DNA from: Weissella cibaria
GTDB lineage: Bacteria > Bacillota > Bacilli > Lactobacillales > Lactobacillaceae
Direction of reading: 5' to 3'
Assembly: GCF_004521965.1 (NCBI RefSeq)
Contig: NZ_SDGK01000006.1
Span: forward strand, 16,139 to 80,138
Length of the DNA: 64,000 nt
The notes beneath the pieces are model-generated. The model saw nothing but the letters and a program-made list of their open reading frames with translations, had not been told where the DNA came from and did not search any database. Below, piece by piece: positions 37,554 to 46,641 of the stretch (its first letter is position 1; each line of letters begins with the position of its first letter). Both the position numbers and the translations under genes were made by a program.

Positions 37554-38417
37554 ATGAAATTATCAGAATTTTCAGCAACCGTTGTCCCACAAATTGAGGA
37601 TAAACTAGCTACTGAGTTAGCACACAGTACATCTAACCAAACGATGCGTGACGCCATGACGTATGCCGTCATGGCAGGCGGTAAGCGACTACGCCCTTTG
37701 CTAACATTAGCTGTGGCGCAGTCTTATGAATTGGGCATCAATGGTTTGCTTCGGGCAGCAAGTGCTTTGGAGTTAATTCATACTTACAGTCTTATTCATG
37801 ATGACTTGCCGGCGATGGATAATGACGACATGCGACGTGGGAAGCCAACAACACACAAGTCTTTTGGTGAAGATGTGGCGATTTTGGCAGGGGATGCGTT
37901 GCAACCATTGGCTTATCAATGGTTAGCGAGTGACCCATTATTAACAACGCCGCAAAAAGCCGAATTGACACTACAACTTGCCTTGGCTTCTGGTGCTGAT
38001 GGGATGGTTGCTGGACAAGCCATGGATATGGCCGCAACTAACGCAGCGACCATCTCACTAGATCAAGCAAAAGCAATTCACTACCGAAAAACCGGCGCCT
38101 TGATTGCATACGCGGCAATTGCTGGGGGAATCATGGCCCACGCGTCTGATGAAGTCAAAGAAACCTTGTGGAACTTCGGTATGGCCTATGGTTTGGCTTT
38201 CCAAATCAAGGATGATTTAGATGATTTAGGTCAAGATGATGTTGCGGATAAGCATGCGTACCCAACTATTTTGGGCGCTGACGGTGCGAAGGATGCCTTG
38301 CGGGAGCAGGTTCGCATTGCGTCAAATGCCATTGTAAAGTTTGGCGAACTAACGGGAAACGAAACAACTTTGTTGTTGTCGTTTTTGGATTATTTTGAAG
38401 AGGTTGTGGAGAAGTAG
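37554..38417 (+). CDS. ispA: Farnesyl diphosphate synthase
   Basis: This 287-aa all-helical prenyltransferase makes C15 (farnesyl) diphosphate for undecaprenyl carrier and other isoprenoids. It has the first Asp-rich motif in HDDLPAMDNDDMRRGKPT, GQAMDM, and the second motif DDLDDLGQD. ATG 37554 follows AGAGGG; an upstream in-frame start overlaps xseB. Confidence 0.95.
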   Translation: MKLSEFSATVVPQIEDKLATELAHSTSNQTMRDAMTYAVMAGGKRLRPLLTLAVAQSYELGINGLLRAASALELIHTYSLIHDDLPAMDNDDMRRGKPTTHKSFGEDVAILAGDALQPLAYQWLASDPLLTTPQKAELTLQLALASGADGMVAGQAMDMAATNAATISLDQAKAIHYRKTGALIAYAAIAGGIMAHASDEVKETLWNFGMAYGLAFQIKDDLDDLGQDDVADKHAYPTILGADGAKDALREQVRIASNAIVKFGELTGNETTLLLSFLDYFEEVVEK

Positions 38418-39266
38418 ATGGCAATTGAAAAAGAGCGTGTTGATGTTTTAGCAGTACAACAAGGACTGTTTACGTCACGTGAACAAGCGAAGCGAGCAAT
38501 TATGGCTGGCGAAATCTTGGGCGAAAATGAGCAACGCATGGATAAAGCGGGGGAGAAAATCCCGGTAACAACGGAGCTTCATTTGAAAGGGGCGCCGATG
38601 CCATATGTGTCACGTGGTGGCTTTAAATTAGAAAAAGCCCTCGAATTTTTTGACATTTCAGTGCAGGACAAGGTTGTTTTGGACATCGGTTCATCAACGG
38701 GTGGCTTTACAGATGTCTCACTACAAAATGGGGCGAAGTTGGTCTACGCTTTAGATGTGGGCACAAATCAACTGGCTTGGAAGTTACGTTCAGATGAACG
38801 TGTGGTGGTGATGGAAAACACGAACTTCCGCTATTCAGAACCAACTGACTTTACACACGGTCAGCCGGCAGTCGCAACGATTGACGTATCGTTTATTTCA
38901 TTAAACTTGATTTTGCCACCGCTTGCCAAAATTTTGACGCCAGGCGGTTCGGTTGCGACGTTGATTAAGCCACAGTTTGAGGCTGGTCGGGAAGCAATTG
39001 GTAAGCATGGTATCGTTAAGGACGCTATAACCCACTTAGCTGTTCTTGATAAAGTGGTCGGTTATGCGCAAGCAGCTGGCTTTAGTATTGTGGCGCTTGA
39101 TTACTCACCAATTAAGGGCGGTTCGGGTAACATTGAGTTCTTAGCGCACTTGGTATTGGACGGTGGCGAGAGTACCATGACTGAAGCTGAACGTGAAGCG
39201 GTTGTGACACGCGCACATGCGCAATTGAATGCGCGTCGTAAGGAAAATGCGGATGAGACGAAGTAA
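38418..39266 (+). CDS. tlyA: TlyA family rRNA methyltransferase / hemolysin A homologue
   Basis: This 282-aa protein has an N-terminal S4 RNA-binding domain (about 1-60) and a FtsJ-like methyltransferase domain with VSRGGFKLEKAL, DIGSSTGGFTD and LIKPQFEAGR. TlyA 2'-O-methylates rRNA in some bacteria. It starts directly at the ispA stop and overlaps argR. Confidence 0.93.
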   Translation: MAIEKERVDVLAVQQGLFTSREQAKRAIMAGEILGENEQRMDKAGEKIPVTTELHLKGAPMPYVSRGGFKLEKALEFFDISVQDKVVLDIGSSTGGFTDVSLQNGAKLVYALDVGTNQLAWKLRSDERVVVMENTNFRYSEPTDFTHGQPAVATIDVSFISLNLILPPLAKILTPGGSVATLIKPQFEAGREAIGKHGIVKDAITHLAVLDKVVGYAQAAGFSIVALDYSPIKGGSGNIEFLAHLVLDGGESTMTEAEREAVVTRAHAQLNARRKENADETK

Positions 39267-39702
39267 GCAAGAACGTCAGCAAGCAATTAAGACGTTGATT
39301 ATTAATGAACAGATTCAACGGCAAGAAGATTTGGTTCAAAAATTAAATGAGGGTGGTTGGGAAGTAACACAAGCCACCGTCTCACGTGATATTACTGAAA
39401 TGCAGTTGGTAAAAGTACCATTGCCAACAGGTGGTTTTGCGTATGCCATGATGTCTGGTTCAGATTACTTAGGGCAGTTGGGACGTATTTTGAAAGAAAG
39501 CACGACGGAGATTAAGACGCAAGCCAACATGGTGATGATTCGTGTTGCGCCAGGAACTGGACCAGCGTTAAAAACGGCACTCGAAGAGGCTGATTTAACT
39601 GATGTATTTGGTTTGATTGGTGATGACGCTGGCGTGTTAGTCATCCTAAACGAAGGCGTACGGGCGCAACAATTTGCGAGTGACTTGATGGCGAAAGCTT
39701 AG
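39253..39702 (+). CDS. argR: Arginine repressor ArgR/AhrC
   Basis: This 149-aa protein has an N-terminal winged helix (QERQQAIKTLI, then ATVSRDITEMQLVKV for the recognition helix) and a C-terminal arginine-binding hexamer domain with GTGPALKTALEEAD and GLIGDDAGVLVI. It represses arginine synthesis genes with arginine as co-repressor. ATG 39253 follows AAGGAAA inside tlyA; earlier in-frame starts are less well placed. Position before recN is standard. Confidence 0.93.
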   Translation: MRRSKQERQQAIKTLIINEQIQRQEDLVQKLNEGGWEVTQATVSRDITEMQLVKVPLPTGGFAYAMMSGSDYLGQLGRILKESTTEIKTQANMVMIRVAPGTGPALKTALEEADLTDVFGLIGDDAGVLVILNEGVRAQQFASDLMAKA

Positions 39703-39722
39703 TGGAAAGGGAGGAGGACGCA

Positions 39723-41411
39723 ATGTTACAGGAATTATCAATTCAAAATTTTGCGATTATCCCGAAACTGAATATTAGTTTTCAACCGGGGATGACGGTG
39801 TTAACCGGTGAAACCGGGGCCGGTAAGTCAATTATTATTGATGCGGTTGGTTTGTTAACCGGGGGCCGTGGCTCGCAAGACTTTATTCGCGAAGGTGCTG
39901 ACAAAGCTGTTTTGCAAGGGCTGATTGACGTAGAACCTGATCAGCCAGTTGTTGCAGTTTTGAACGAGCTTGGCCTCCCGGTAGAGGATAACCAACTGTT
40001 AATTCATCGTGAGTTACAGCGAAGTGGACGAAATGTGATTCGGGTTAATGGCAGTTTAGTTAATGCGGCTACGCTTAAGGAAATTGGGCAGCACCTGGTT
40101 GACATACATGGACAAAATGAGCATCAAGAGTTAATGCAAGTTGAACGTCACTTGGGCTTATTAGATGAATTTGCAAAAAAGACCATTGCACCAGTTGCGC
40201 AAAAGTATCAAAAAGCATATGAAAATTACCGTAGTTTAGAAACGGCTTTTCACAAGCGCCAGGCTGATGAACAAGCTTGGGCCCAACGGTTAGACATGCT
40301 GAGTTTCCAAAGCAAAGAACTAGCTGATGCCGCTTTGGTTGATGGGGAAGAAGAGGCGTTGGAAGCTGAATATCAAGAGTTGACGAACTTTCAGGATGTT
40401 TTAGAAGCCTTATCTAAAGCGTATGAGGCACTTGATGGTGATTGGGACAATAACGGTTTAGAGACGATTTCGACGGCAATGTGGTCGTTGGAAGATATTG
40501 AGGAACTGGCTCCGAAGTATGGTAAGTTAACAGAAGCAGTGCGAGGGGCTTACTATGAATTACAAGAAGTGGCTTCTGAAATTATGTCTGTCCGAGATGG
40601 ATTGGAATTTGATACTGAGCGGTTACGTGAGGTTGATGATCGTTTGAACTTGATTCGTAATTTGGAACGCAAATATGGTGCGACAATCGCAGACGTCTTG
40701 GCACACCAAGAACATGTTGATAGTGAATTAGCTGAAATGGGCGGTGGGCAACAGTCTGCCGCTGAGTTAGCTGAACAAGTTGAGGAAGCGAAACGTGTGG
40801 CACGGCAATATGCGGATAAGCTACATGAACTACGTGAAAAGGCTGCCAAACAGCTTGCCAAGAAGATTCACGAGCAATTAGCAGATCTATATATGGAGAA
40901 AGCTGTCTTTTCTGTCCACTTAACAGCTAGTACCACGTTGCATGCGGCGGGTTATGATATTGCGGAATTTTATATTCAAACGAACCCCGGTGAAGGTGCG
41001 AAGCCGCTGGTGAAGATTGCTTCCGGGGGTGAACTGTCACGTATGATGTTGGCGATGAAAACCATTTTTTCACGGGAACAAGGGATTACCTCAATTATTT
41101 TTGATGAAGTTGACACAGGTGTTTCTGGTCGTGTCGCGCAGGCGATTGCGGAAAAAATTGCGGTTATTGGTCGTTATTCACAAGTATTGACGATTACGCA
41201 CCTACCACAGGTCGCGGCTGTTGCAAACCATCATTACTTCATTCAAAAGCGAGTAATTGGTGACCGCACTGAGACGAGTATTCAACAGTTAACGGACGAA
41301 GAACGTGTGGATGAGGTTGCACGCATGTTGTCGGGTGATGAATTAACGGATGCAGCTAAAGAAAATGCCCGCGATTTGATTCAGCGGGCTGTTGCAAAAC
41401 GAACTGAATAG
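39723..41411 (+). CDS. recN: DNA repair protein RecN
   Basis: This 562-aa SMC-like ATPase has Walker A TGETGAGKSIIIDA at the N-terminus, a coiled-coil middle (about 150-390), and the signature ASGGELSRMMLA and Walker B IIFDEVDTGVSG at the C-terminus. RecN gathers broken DNA ends for recombination. ATG 39723 follows GGGAGGAGG; a GTG start at 39702 would lie before this site. Confidence 0.96.
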   Translation: MLQELSIQNFAIIPKLNISFQPGMTVLTGETGAGKSIIIDAVGLLTGGRGSQDFIREGADKAVLQGLIDVEPDQPVVAVLNELGLPVEDNQLLIHRELQRSGRNVIRVNGSLVNAATLKEIGQHLVDIHGQNEHQELMQVERHLGLLDEFAKKTIAPVAQKYQKAYENYRSLETAFHKRQADEQAWAQRLDMLSFQSKELADAALVDGEEEALEAEYQELTNFQDVLEALSKAYEALDGDWDNNGLETISTAMWSLEDIEELAPKYGKLTEAVRGAYYELQEVASEIMSVRDGLEFDTERLREVDDRLNLIRNLERKYGATIADVLAHQEHVDSELAEMGGGQQSAAELAEQVEEAKRVARQYADKLHELREKAAKQLAKKIHEQLADLYMEKAVFSVHLTASTTLHAAGYDIAEFYIQTNPGEGAKPLVKIASGGELSRMMLAMKTIFSREQGITSIIFDEVDTGVSGRVAQAIAEKIAVIGRYSQVLTITHLPQVAAVANHHYFIQKRVIGDRTETSIQQLTDEERVDEVARMLSGDELTDAAKENARDLIQRAVAKRTE

Positions 41412-41414
41412 TCC

Positions 41415-41442
41415 TAAAAACGGGCAAATATGCTCGTTTTTT
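41415..41442 (+). terminator. Terminator of the folD-recN operon
   Basis: AAAACGGGCA pairs with TGCTCGTTTT (4-nt loop), followed by TTT. Confidence 0.88.
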
Positions 41443-41492
41443 TGGTGAAACAAGCTTAAAATTAATCGCATGATTGAAAGTGAGGACGGGGC

Positions 41493-43055
41493 ATGGAAAT
41501 AATTGTTGGCAAGTTGTCTAACCGACAGATGGCGCCGTTTGGCCAGTTATTAAATATGTTTTCAGATGCTGCCGCAGCACGATTGCACTATCAGCAAGCA
41601 CAGAGTATATCGGCAGGGTTATTATTTGTTGATAATGATACAGTGGTAGGTGCAGTGCTCTATCGCAACGAAGGTGGTCATATTGTGTTAGTCAGCACGT
41701 TAGCTTGGAAAACGGTTGATCGACTGACCTTATTCGAACAGCTTGTGACGTACTTTAGCAAGCATCGGGTGAAAACCTTGCAAATGGAAGTAGCGCCAAA
41801 CCAAGCAAACAGTCCGCTATTAGATGGTTTTGACCGGGTTGATGAACTAACCTATCGGCGCACGTTCTCATATCCGGTGGCACTGGTCCTTGGTGGTGGT
41901 GGGGCCCATGGGTCATTTGAAGTTGGTGTTTTTGATGTTCTGAAGAGTCGAGGTATTATCCCGCATGAGGTACTGGGTGTCTCAGTTGGATCGATTAATG
42001 CCATGTCATTTATGCACCTTGATAGTACAATATCACACGCTACTTGGGACATATTGACAACGGATGTCGTGTACGAAGTGCCGGAAGTTGGTGTATCTCG
42101 GGTCGATTTTAGTAAAACAGTTGCGACACATCTTGTTGGTCGACACTATTTTGAAAAAGAATCGTTGCGTCAGCTAATTTATCCAGTGGTTGCGCATGAA
42201 CTAGCGACGCCAAGGATAGCTGAAATGACTTTAGTCGCTACGGAATTGCCATTGCTTCGGCCGGCTAGCTTTTCGGTGACAGACGAAACTACAGTCGATG
42301 AACTGACAGATTGGATACTGGCTTCTAGTGCTTTTTACCCTGTCGTTTCGCCAGTCATGATTAATGGGAAACAATATATTGATGGTGGTTATAGTAATAA
42401 CTTGCCAATTAATATTGCCGCTGCTCATGGTGCTAAGGAAATCTATGCAGTCTCAATTATGGATGGCGTACCGGAAGATTGGACACGACCAGATGATGCT
42501 GTTGTGCATTATATTCGTACGCCTTGGCAATTTGGTCCCTTGCTGGACTTTTTCCCTGATTTAAGTGGCGAGTACGTGACGCTCGGTGAAATACGAACGA
42601 AGCAAGTGTTGGGCGAATTAGGTGGCTACTATTACGCATTGCCAGCTGACGTTGATGTTAGTTGGTTGGGTGGTGTGCAACTGGTGAAGTGGTTAGCAAC
42701 AGATTCTGTGACCGCACCAATTGCAAATGCGTTAACGAAGCTACCGGTTTGGTTAGCCTGGCAACAATGGTTAGTTAGGGATATTGATCCCGATGCGACT
42801 GGGGATAAAGCTGGTCAAGGCTTAGCAACGATAGAACGATTAGCCCGTTTGCTGGCAGTTGATAAACTGCAGGAGTATGATTTGACGACCTTTGTAGCAG
42901 CTATTGTGGCAGCTGGTCGCACAAACCGACAAGCATTACCGACACCGACGCATCACTTGACGCGGGCGTACATCTTAGCAAATCTAGATGTTGTGTTAAC
43001 TGGCGTGTTGTACTTGTTGTCTAAGTCAGAAAAAACGAGTAGAATAAGTAAATGA
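41493..43055 (+). CDS. Patatin-like phospholipase with an N-terminal GNAT-like domain
   Basis: This 520-aa protein has a patatin domain (about 128-320) with oxyanion loop GGGGAHGSFEVG, nucleophile motif GVSVGS (Ser near residue 165) and catalytic Asp in IDGGYSNNLP (near 296). The first ~125 residues do not belong to patatins: they read like a GNAT fold (GLLFVDNDTVVGAVLYR, then a C-terminal strand DELTYRRTF). A C-terminal region of ~150 residues is uncharacterised. Patatins hydrolyse acyl esters of lipids. No signal peptide is seen, so it acts inside the cell. Monocistronic between recN and gmk. Confidence 0.8.
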   Translation: MEIIVGKLSNRQMAPFGQLLNMFSDAAAARLHYQQAQSISAGLLFVDNDTVVGAVLYRNEGGHIVLVSTLAWKTVDRLTLFEQLVTYFSKHRVKTLQMEVAPNQANSPLLDGFDRVDELTYRRTFSYPVALVLGGGGAHGSFEVGVFDVLKSRGIIPHEVLGVSVGSINAMSFMHLDSTISHATWDILTTDVVYEVPEVGVSRVDFSKTVATHLVGRHYFEKESLRQLIYPVVAHELATPRIAEMTLVATELPLLRPASFSVTDETTVDELTDWILASSAFYPVVSPVMINGKQYIDGGYSNNLPINIAAAHGAKEIYAVSIMDGVPEDWTRPDDAVVHYIRTPWQFGPLLDFFPDLSGEYVTLGEIRTKQVLGELGGYYYALPADVDVSWLGGVQLVKWLATDSVTAPIANALTKLPVWLAWQQWLVRDIDPDATGDKAGQGLATIERLARLLAVDKLQEYDLTTFVAAIVAAGRTNRQALPTPTHHLTRAYILANLDVVLTGVLYLLSKSEKTSRISK

Positions 43056-43088
43056 TTAGCTAGATAAATAGATAGGAGTAAGATTACC

Positions 43089-43706
43089 ATGAAGCGTGGC
43101 GTATTAATCGTACTATCGGGTCCGTCAGGCGTCGGTAAGGGGACTGTTCGAAAGGCGTTGTTTGAAGAATCAGACATCGACTTTCAATATTCAATTTCCA
43201 TGACCACGCGACAACCCCGAACGGGAGAAGTGAATGGGGAAGATTATTTCTTCGTCACACGAGAAGAGTTTGAAGCAGAAATTGCTGACGGTGGTATGTT
43301 GGAATACGCTGAGTACGTGGGAAATTACTACGGTACGCCAAAGAGCTTCATCGAGAAGACGTTGGCGGCTGGACGTGATGTCCTATTGGAAATCGATGTG
43401 CAAGGTGCGTTGCAAGTGAAGGAAAAGATGCCAGAAGGGGCTTATATTTTCTTGACGCCACCTGACTTGGGTGCCCTAAAAGAGCGCCTGATTGGGCGGG
43501 GTACTGAAGCCATGGAGGTTATTGATCGTCGCGTTTCAGCTGCAACAGCCGAAATTCGCATGATGGCTAACTATGATTACGCTGTCGTAAACGATGAGGT
43601 GCCTTTGGCAGTTGATCGTATTAAGGATATTATTAAGGTGGAGCGTTTGCGCGTAAACCGAGTGTTGCCAGAATACATTACAATGATTGAGGAGCTAGAA
43701 GCATGA
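43089..43706 (+). CDS. gmk: Guanylate kinase
   Basis: This 205-aa enzyme phosphorylates GMP to GDP. It shows P-loop [31 protein letters not shown] and [20 protein letters not shown] precedes ATG 43089. It overlaps rpoZ by 4 nt. Confidence 0.96.
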   Translation: MKRGVLIVLSGPSGVGKGTVRKALFEESDIDFQYSISMTTRQPRTGEVNGEDYFFVTREEFEAEIADGGMLEYAEYVGNYYGTPKSFIEKTLAAGRDVLLEIDVQGALQVKEKMPEGAYIFLTPPDLGALKERLIGRGTEAMEVIDRRVSAATAEIRMMANYDYAVVNDEVPLAVDRIKDIIKVERLRVNRVLPEYITMIEELEA

Positions 43707-43918
43707 TTTTATACCCATCAGTTGATAAGTTGTTGGAACGAGTTGACTCACGCTACAAGTTGATCGCTTTGGGGGCTAAGCGTGCCCACGAATTAGAACA
43801 AGGTGGTTTGCCTACTTTGTCTCACTTCGATTCAGTAAAGCCAATTGGTCAAGCGTTTGAAGAAATTGAAGCTGGTAACGTTGTTATCGATGAAGAAGCT
43901 TCTAAGTTGGAAAACTAA
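43703..43918 (+). CDS. rpoZ: RNA polymerase omega subunit
   Basis: This 71-aa protein helps assemble RNA polymerase. It starts [18 protein letters not shown] and has the conserved [10 protein letters not shown] helix. It is translationally coupled to gmk. An insertion sequence begins about 16 nt after its stop. Confidence 0.94.
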   Translation: MILYPSVDKLLERVDSRYKLIALGAKRAHELEQGGLPTLSHFDSVKPIGQAFEEIEAGNVVIDEEASKLEN

Positions 43919-44000
43919 TGATGTTAAAAAAGGCGGCTCTATGCCAAATAGCGTTGGTCGACAATGAATTTGAAAATTAACGCGATTTGAAGAGTCGCAA

Positions 44001-44038
44001 AAAGTGGTGATGACAGAAATGTTGTCACCACTTTTTTT
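44001..44038 (-). terminator. Terminator of the transposase gene
   Basis: AAAGTGGTGA-TGACA pairs with TTGTCACCACTTT around a short loop. It lies just after the transposase stop and has T runs on both strands. Confidence 0.75.
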
Positions 44039-45305
44039 AGAATTTTCCATACTTCATTTGGATACGGATGCGTCGCATGTAATTACCGAGGTTTTGATAA
44101 CCGTATGCGGTACGAGCTATTTGCTTAAGGCGACGGTTGATGCCTTCGATTTTACCGTTTGACCATGGGCAACGAAGACTTTCGAGGATGCCTTTTAAAT
44201 TGCGCTTAAAAGTACCGATGGTCACGTCCATGGCGGAACCCACCGGTTTGTAAGTGCTGATCAATGCATGAATTAGCTCGGGGCTACGCTTGTCCATTGC
44301 TTCTAAAGCTTCTTGGTACACTAAATAAGCCGCCTCGAGAACCGGAAATGATTTGAACACTAGCGTGAGAGCTTCTTCTTCCGTGATATATTCGTTCAAG
44401 CCTCGCATATATTTACGATGGGTAGTTTCTAAGTTGCTGTATTTTTTGAGGAAAAGGCGCCAGCCGTTTTTCATTATTTTGTATTCACGAGAGTGCTTAT
44501 CAAGTAGATGCTGAATGCCTGTGCGAATAGTGTTGATGGCACGGGTCATTAGTTGAACGATATGGAATCGATCAATGACAATTTGGGCATTAGGAAATAG
44601 TTCCGGCACGAGGGTAGCGTAGCTAGCGTTCATGTCCATGACGACGTGCGTGACTGCCTGGCGTTGCTTCAAAGAGAAGCCATAGAAATAACTTCGGATT
44701 GTGTTTAAATCACGACTTGGCAATATCTCCATAAAGTTGTCAGGTGATGCATACACGAAAGCGTATGATCTGCTAATTCGAATTTCATCGAAGCTTAGAA
44801 CTGCTGGTAAATGACTGTAGTCATAACGATAATCCTGGAGTTCGTCGTTGATAACACGGTGAACTGTTGAGTGTGAAAGACGCAAAATAAAACCGATAAC
44901 TTTCTCTGAAATATCCTCCATAGCCAGTCGAATAACTTGAAGGCGTAGGGGTTTAGAGATGTTTCGGGCTTCTTCTAAATCGGGTGATGACACAACTACG
45001 GAAGCGTTGCACTCATGGCAGTAATAGCGCTGCTTACGCAGGCGTAGGCGGTTGTCGAAACCGTTAGTTGCGGGTAGCTTTACTTCGGTGGGTTTGCTGA
45101 AACCATTTTTGGTTAATATACTCTCTTGGCCACACAACGTGCATCGATCCATATCACCGTGTAGTGCAGCTTCATAAACGATAGTTTTATGATTATCTTT
45201 TCCACGATATGAGATATGGTTAAATTCACCGTTATCATCCATTAAAAATTCGAAATTTGGGTCTGTTAATCCGACGCTACGTAGGATAGAATCATTTAAA
45301 GACAT
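44037..45305 (-). CDS. ISL3-family transposase
   Basis: This 422-aa protein has an N-terminal zinc-finger region with CTLCG and YYCHEC, a helix-turn-helix middle (SHSTVHRVINDEL) and a DDE catalytic domain: D in LSFDEI, D in VIDRFHIVQL, E in NGKIEGINRRLKQIAR. It moves the element by cut-and-paste or copy. The start is ATG 45305 after AAGGAG; a TTG directly before it is ignored. It appears intact, so the element may be active. Confidence 0.95.
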   Translation of the reverse strand: MSLNDSILRSVGLTDPNFEFLMDDNGEFNHISYRGKDNHKTIVYEAALHGDMDRCTLCGQESILTKNGFSKPTEVKLPATNGFDNRLRLRKQRYYCHECNASVVVSSPDLEEARNISKPLRLQVIRLAMEDISEKVIGFILRLSHSTVHRVINDELQDYRYDYSHLPAVLSFDEIRISRSYAFVYASPDNFMEILPSRDLNTIRSYFYGFSLKQRQAVTHVVMDMNASYATLVPELFPNAQIVIDRFHIVQLMTRAINTIRTGIQHLLDKHSREYKIMKNGWRLFLKKYSNLETTHRKYMRGLNEYITEEEALTLVFKSFPVLEAAYLVYQEALEAMDKRSPELIHALISTYKPVGSAMDVTIGTFKRNLKGILESLRCPWSNGKIEGINRRLKQIARTAYGYQNLGNYMRRIRIQMKYGKF

Positions 45306-45407
45306 CAATAGCTCTCCTTGTATTTTAGTTTTAGACGACTTTAGGATACACCGAGCTATTGGTGTTTTTTATTGTTGTTTTGAGAATGATTGATAAATGC
45401 AAAAAAA

Positions 45408-45431
45408 GCGTTGGTGATTAATCACCAACGC
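45408..45431. repeat. 24-bp perfect palindrome upstream of the transposase
   Basis: GCGTTGGTGATT followed at once by its reverse complement, with A7 before and CAAAAAG after. Read toward the transposase it ends in seven T, so it can act as a terminator that stops outside transcription from entering the gene. Confidence 0.75.
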
Positions 45432-45449
45432 CAAAAAGAATAGAACCGT

Positions 45450-45490
45450 TAAAAGCGGTGCTGATTCTTAGTGATTTAGCACCGCTTTTA
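45450..45490. terminator. Terminator just outside the right IS end
   Basis: TAAAAGCGGTGCT pairs with AGCACCGCTTTTA (13 bp, perfect). It probably served gmk-rpoZ before the IS inserted. Confidence 0.8.
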
Positions 45491-45635
45491 CGATGTGCCA
45501 TTATAACCTTCAAAACGTTTGTATGATATTAAATGCAGTCGTGAGCCGTCGACAAGGGCTAAAAAATCTTGTTATAATGAAGTTGCCTAATCAATGTATG
45601 CGCTTTCTTTGCCACAACAACTATTGGAGTATAAA

Positions 45636-46229
45636 ATGACACAACCACAATTATTCCTAGATATGGATAATGTTCTTGTTGATACATTATCCGTTTTAAA
45701 CAAGATTGACATGCGGCAACATTCTGTAGAAAAACCAGATCAAATTCCTGGTATTTTCCGAGATTTGCCACCAATACCTGGTGCAATTGAAGCCGTGAAG
45801 CAACTAGCTGCTGAATATGACATCTATATTTTATCAACTGCGCCTTGGCAAAATCCAAGCGCTTGGCAGGATAAATTGATTTGGCTACAACATTATTTTG
45901 GGGAAGATAGCAGTAGTCCAATTTATAAACGAATCATTTTAGCCCACGATAAGGCTGTCGCACATTTTGGTGGCGGCATATTAGTGGACGACCGGCCTTA
46001 TCACGGTGCAAGCGACTGGGACGACCCAGATACTGACAGCATCTGGCTCCAATTTGGTGCCGACCCTCGGCTAACGTGGTCGAATGAGCTTGTGTCGTTT
46101 TTGCTGGATATTTCACAAATCCAAGACGTGACGGATACGCTAAGAGAAGCAGTATCCGTCGTAGCTGAACGTGGCCATTTCTACGTTCATGGTGATAAAA
46201 CCGAATTTGACAAGGCCCATTGGGAATAA
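45636..46229 (+). CDS. 5'(3')-deoxyribonucleotidase-like HAD hydrolase
   Basis: This 197-aa protein has the HAD nucleophile motif LFLDMDNVLVDT, ILSTAPWQNPSAW (motif II, typical of 5'-nucleotidase C) and ILVDDRPYHGASDW (motif IV). The family removes phosphate from (deoxy)nucleoside monophosphates. A ~30-residue tail after the core is unusual. GGAG lies before ATG 45636; the upstream in-frame start at 45594 has no site. Monocistronic with its own terminator. Confidence 0.82.
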   Translation: MTQPQLFLDMDNVLVDTLSVLNKIDMRQHSVEKPDQIPGIFRDLPPIPGAIEAVKQLAAEYDIYILSTAPWQNPSAWQDKLIWLQHYFGEDSSSPIYKRIILAHDKAVAHFGGGILVDDRPYHGASDWDDPDTDSIWLQFGADPRLTWSNELVSFLLDISQIQDVTDTLREAVSVVAERGHFYVHGDKTEFDKAHWE

Positions 46230-46240
46230 ATGATTCTTTT

Positions 46241-46276
46241 AAAAGAGACAGTCATCAACACGACTATCTCTTTTTT
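46241..46276 (+). terminator. Terminator of the nucleotidase gene
   Basis: AAAAGAGA-AGTC pairs with GACT-TCTCTTTT with one mismatch, followed by TTTTTT. Confidence 0.8.
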
Positions 46277-46380
46277 GATTGTGAATGAAAGGTTTTGACT
46301 GAAAAACATTGCAAAAGCACCAAATAACACTATATTTACCGGCGAAAAGGAAACGCATACATTTGTATAGGTGAACGATT

Positions 46381-46620
46381 ATGATGATTTCAGAACGACA
46401 AGACAAAATATTAGCATTGATTCAAAAACGCGGTCGCATATCAATTCGTGAGTTGCAAGAACTGCTATTAGTGGACGATATTTGGACAAGTTAGCAGACA
46501 AAGGGGTAGTGAAACGAATTCACTATTGTTGTACTTGTGTTGTACTTGCTTTTCGTAGCTATCGGTGCAATCGTTGTGGGCGTCATCTACGGATTACTAA
46601 AAGTACCTGACGCGGATTAA
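46381..46620 (+). pseudogene. Chimeric remnant: DeoR-type HTH fragment joined to a membrane tail
   Basis: From ATG 46381 the sequence reads the start of a DeoR-family regulator (ERQDKILALIQKRGRISIRE), then loses frame with a short deletion. KLADKGVVKRIH, the end of the HTH domain, follows in another frame (to about 46521). At once a different coding tail begins, a membrane segment ending YGLLKVPDAD and a stop at 46618-46620. The effector domain of the regulator and the start of the membrane protein are missing, so a deletion fused two dead genes. Confidence 0.65.
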
Positions 46621-46641
46621 AAAGGAATGGGGGACATCATC

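Larger units (their letters stand above)
43935..45447. mobile_element. ISL3-family insertion sequence (about 1.5 kb)
   Basis: The ends are imperfect inverted repeats: left GGCTCTATGCCAAATAGCGT at 43935, right (read inward on the minus strand) GGTTCTATTCTTTTTGGCGT from 45447. They share GG-TCTAT and GCGTTGGT, the GGCTCT start being typical for ISL3 elements. One intact transposase gene is inside. The flanks show GTTAAAA on both sides (43923 and 45448) but no exact 8-bp target duplication, so the boundaries are approximate or the target repeat has diverged. Confidence 0.85.

Noticed and set aside
43923..45455. Exact 8-bp target duplication of the IS
   Set aside because: Only GTTAAAA is shared on both sides and it does not abut the left inverted repeat exactly.
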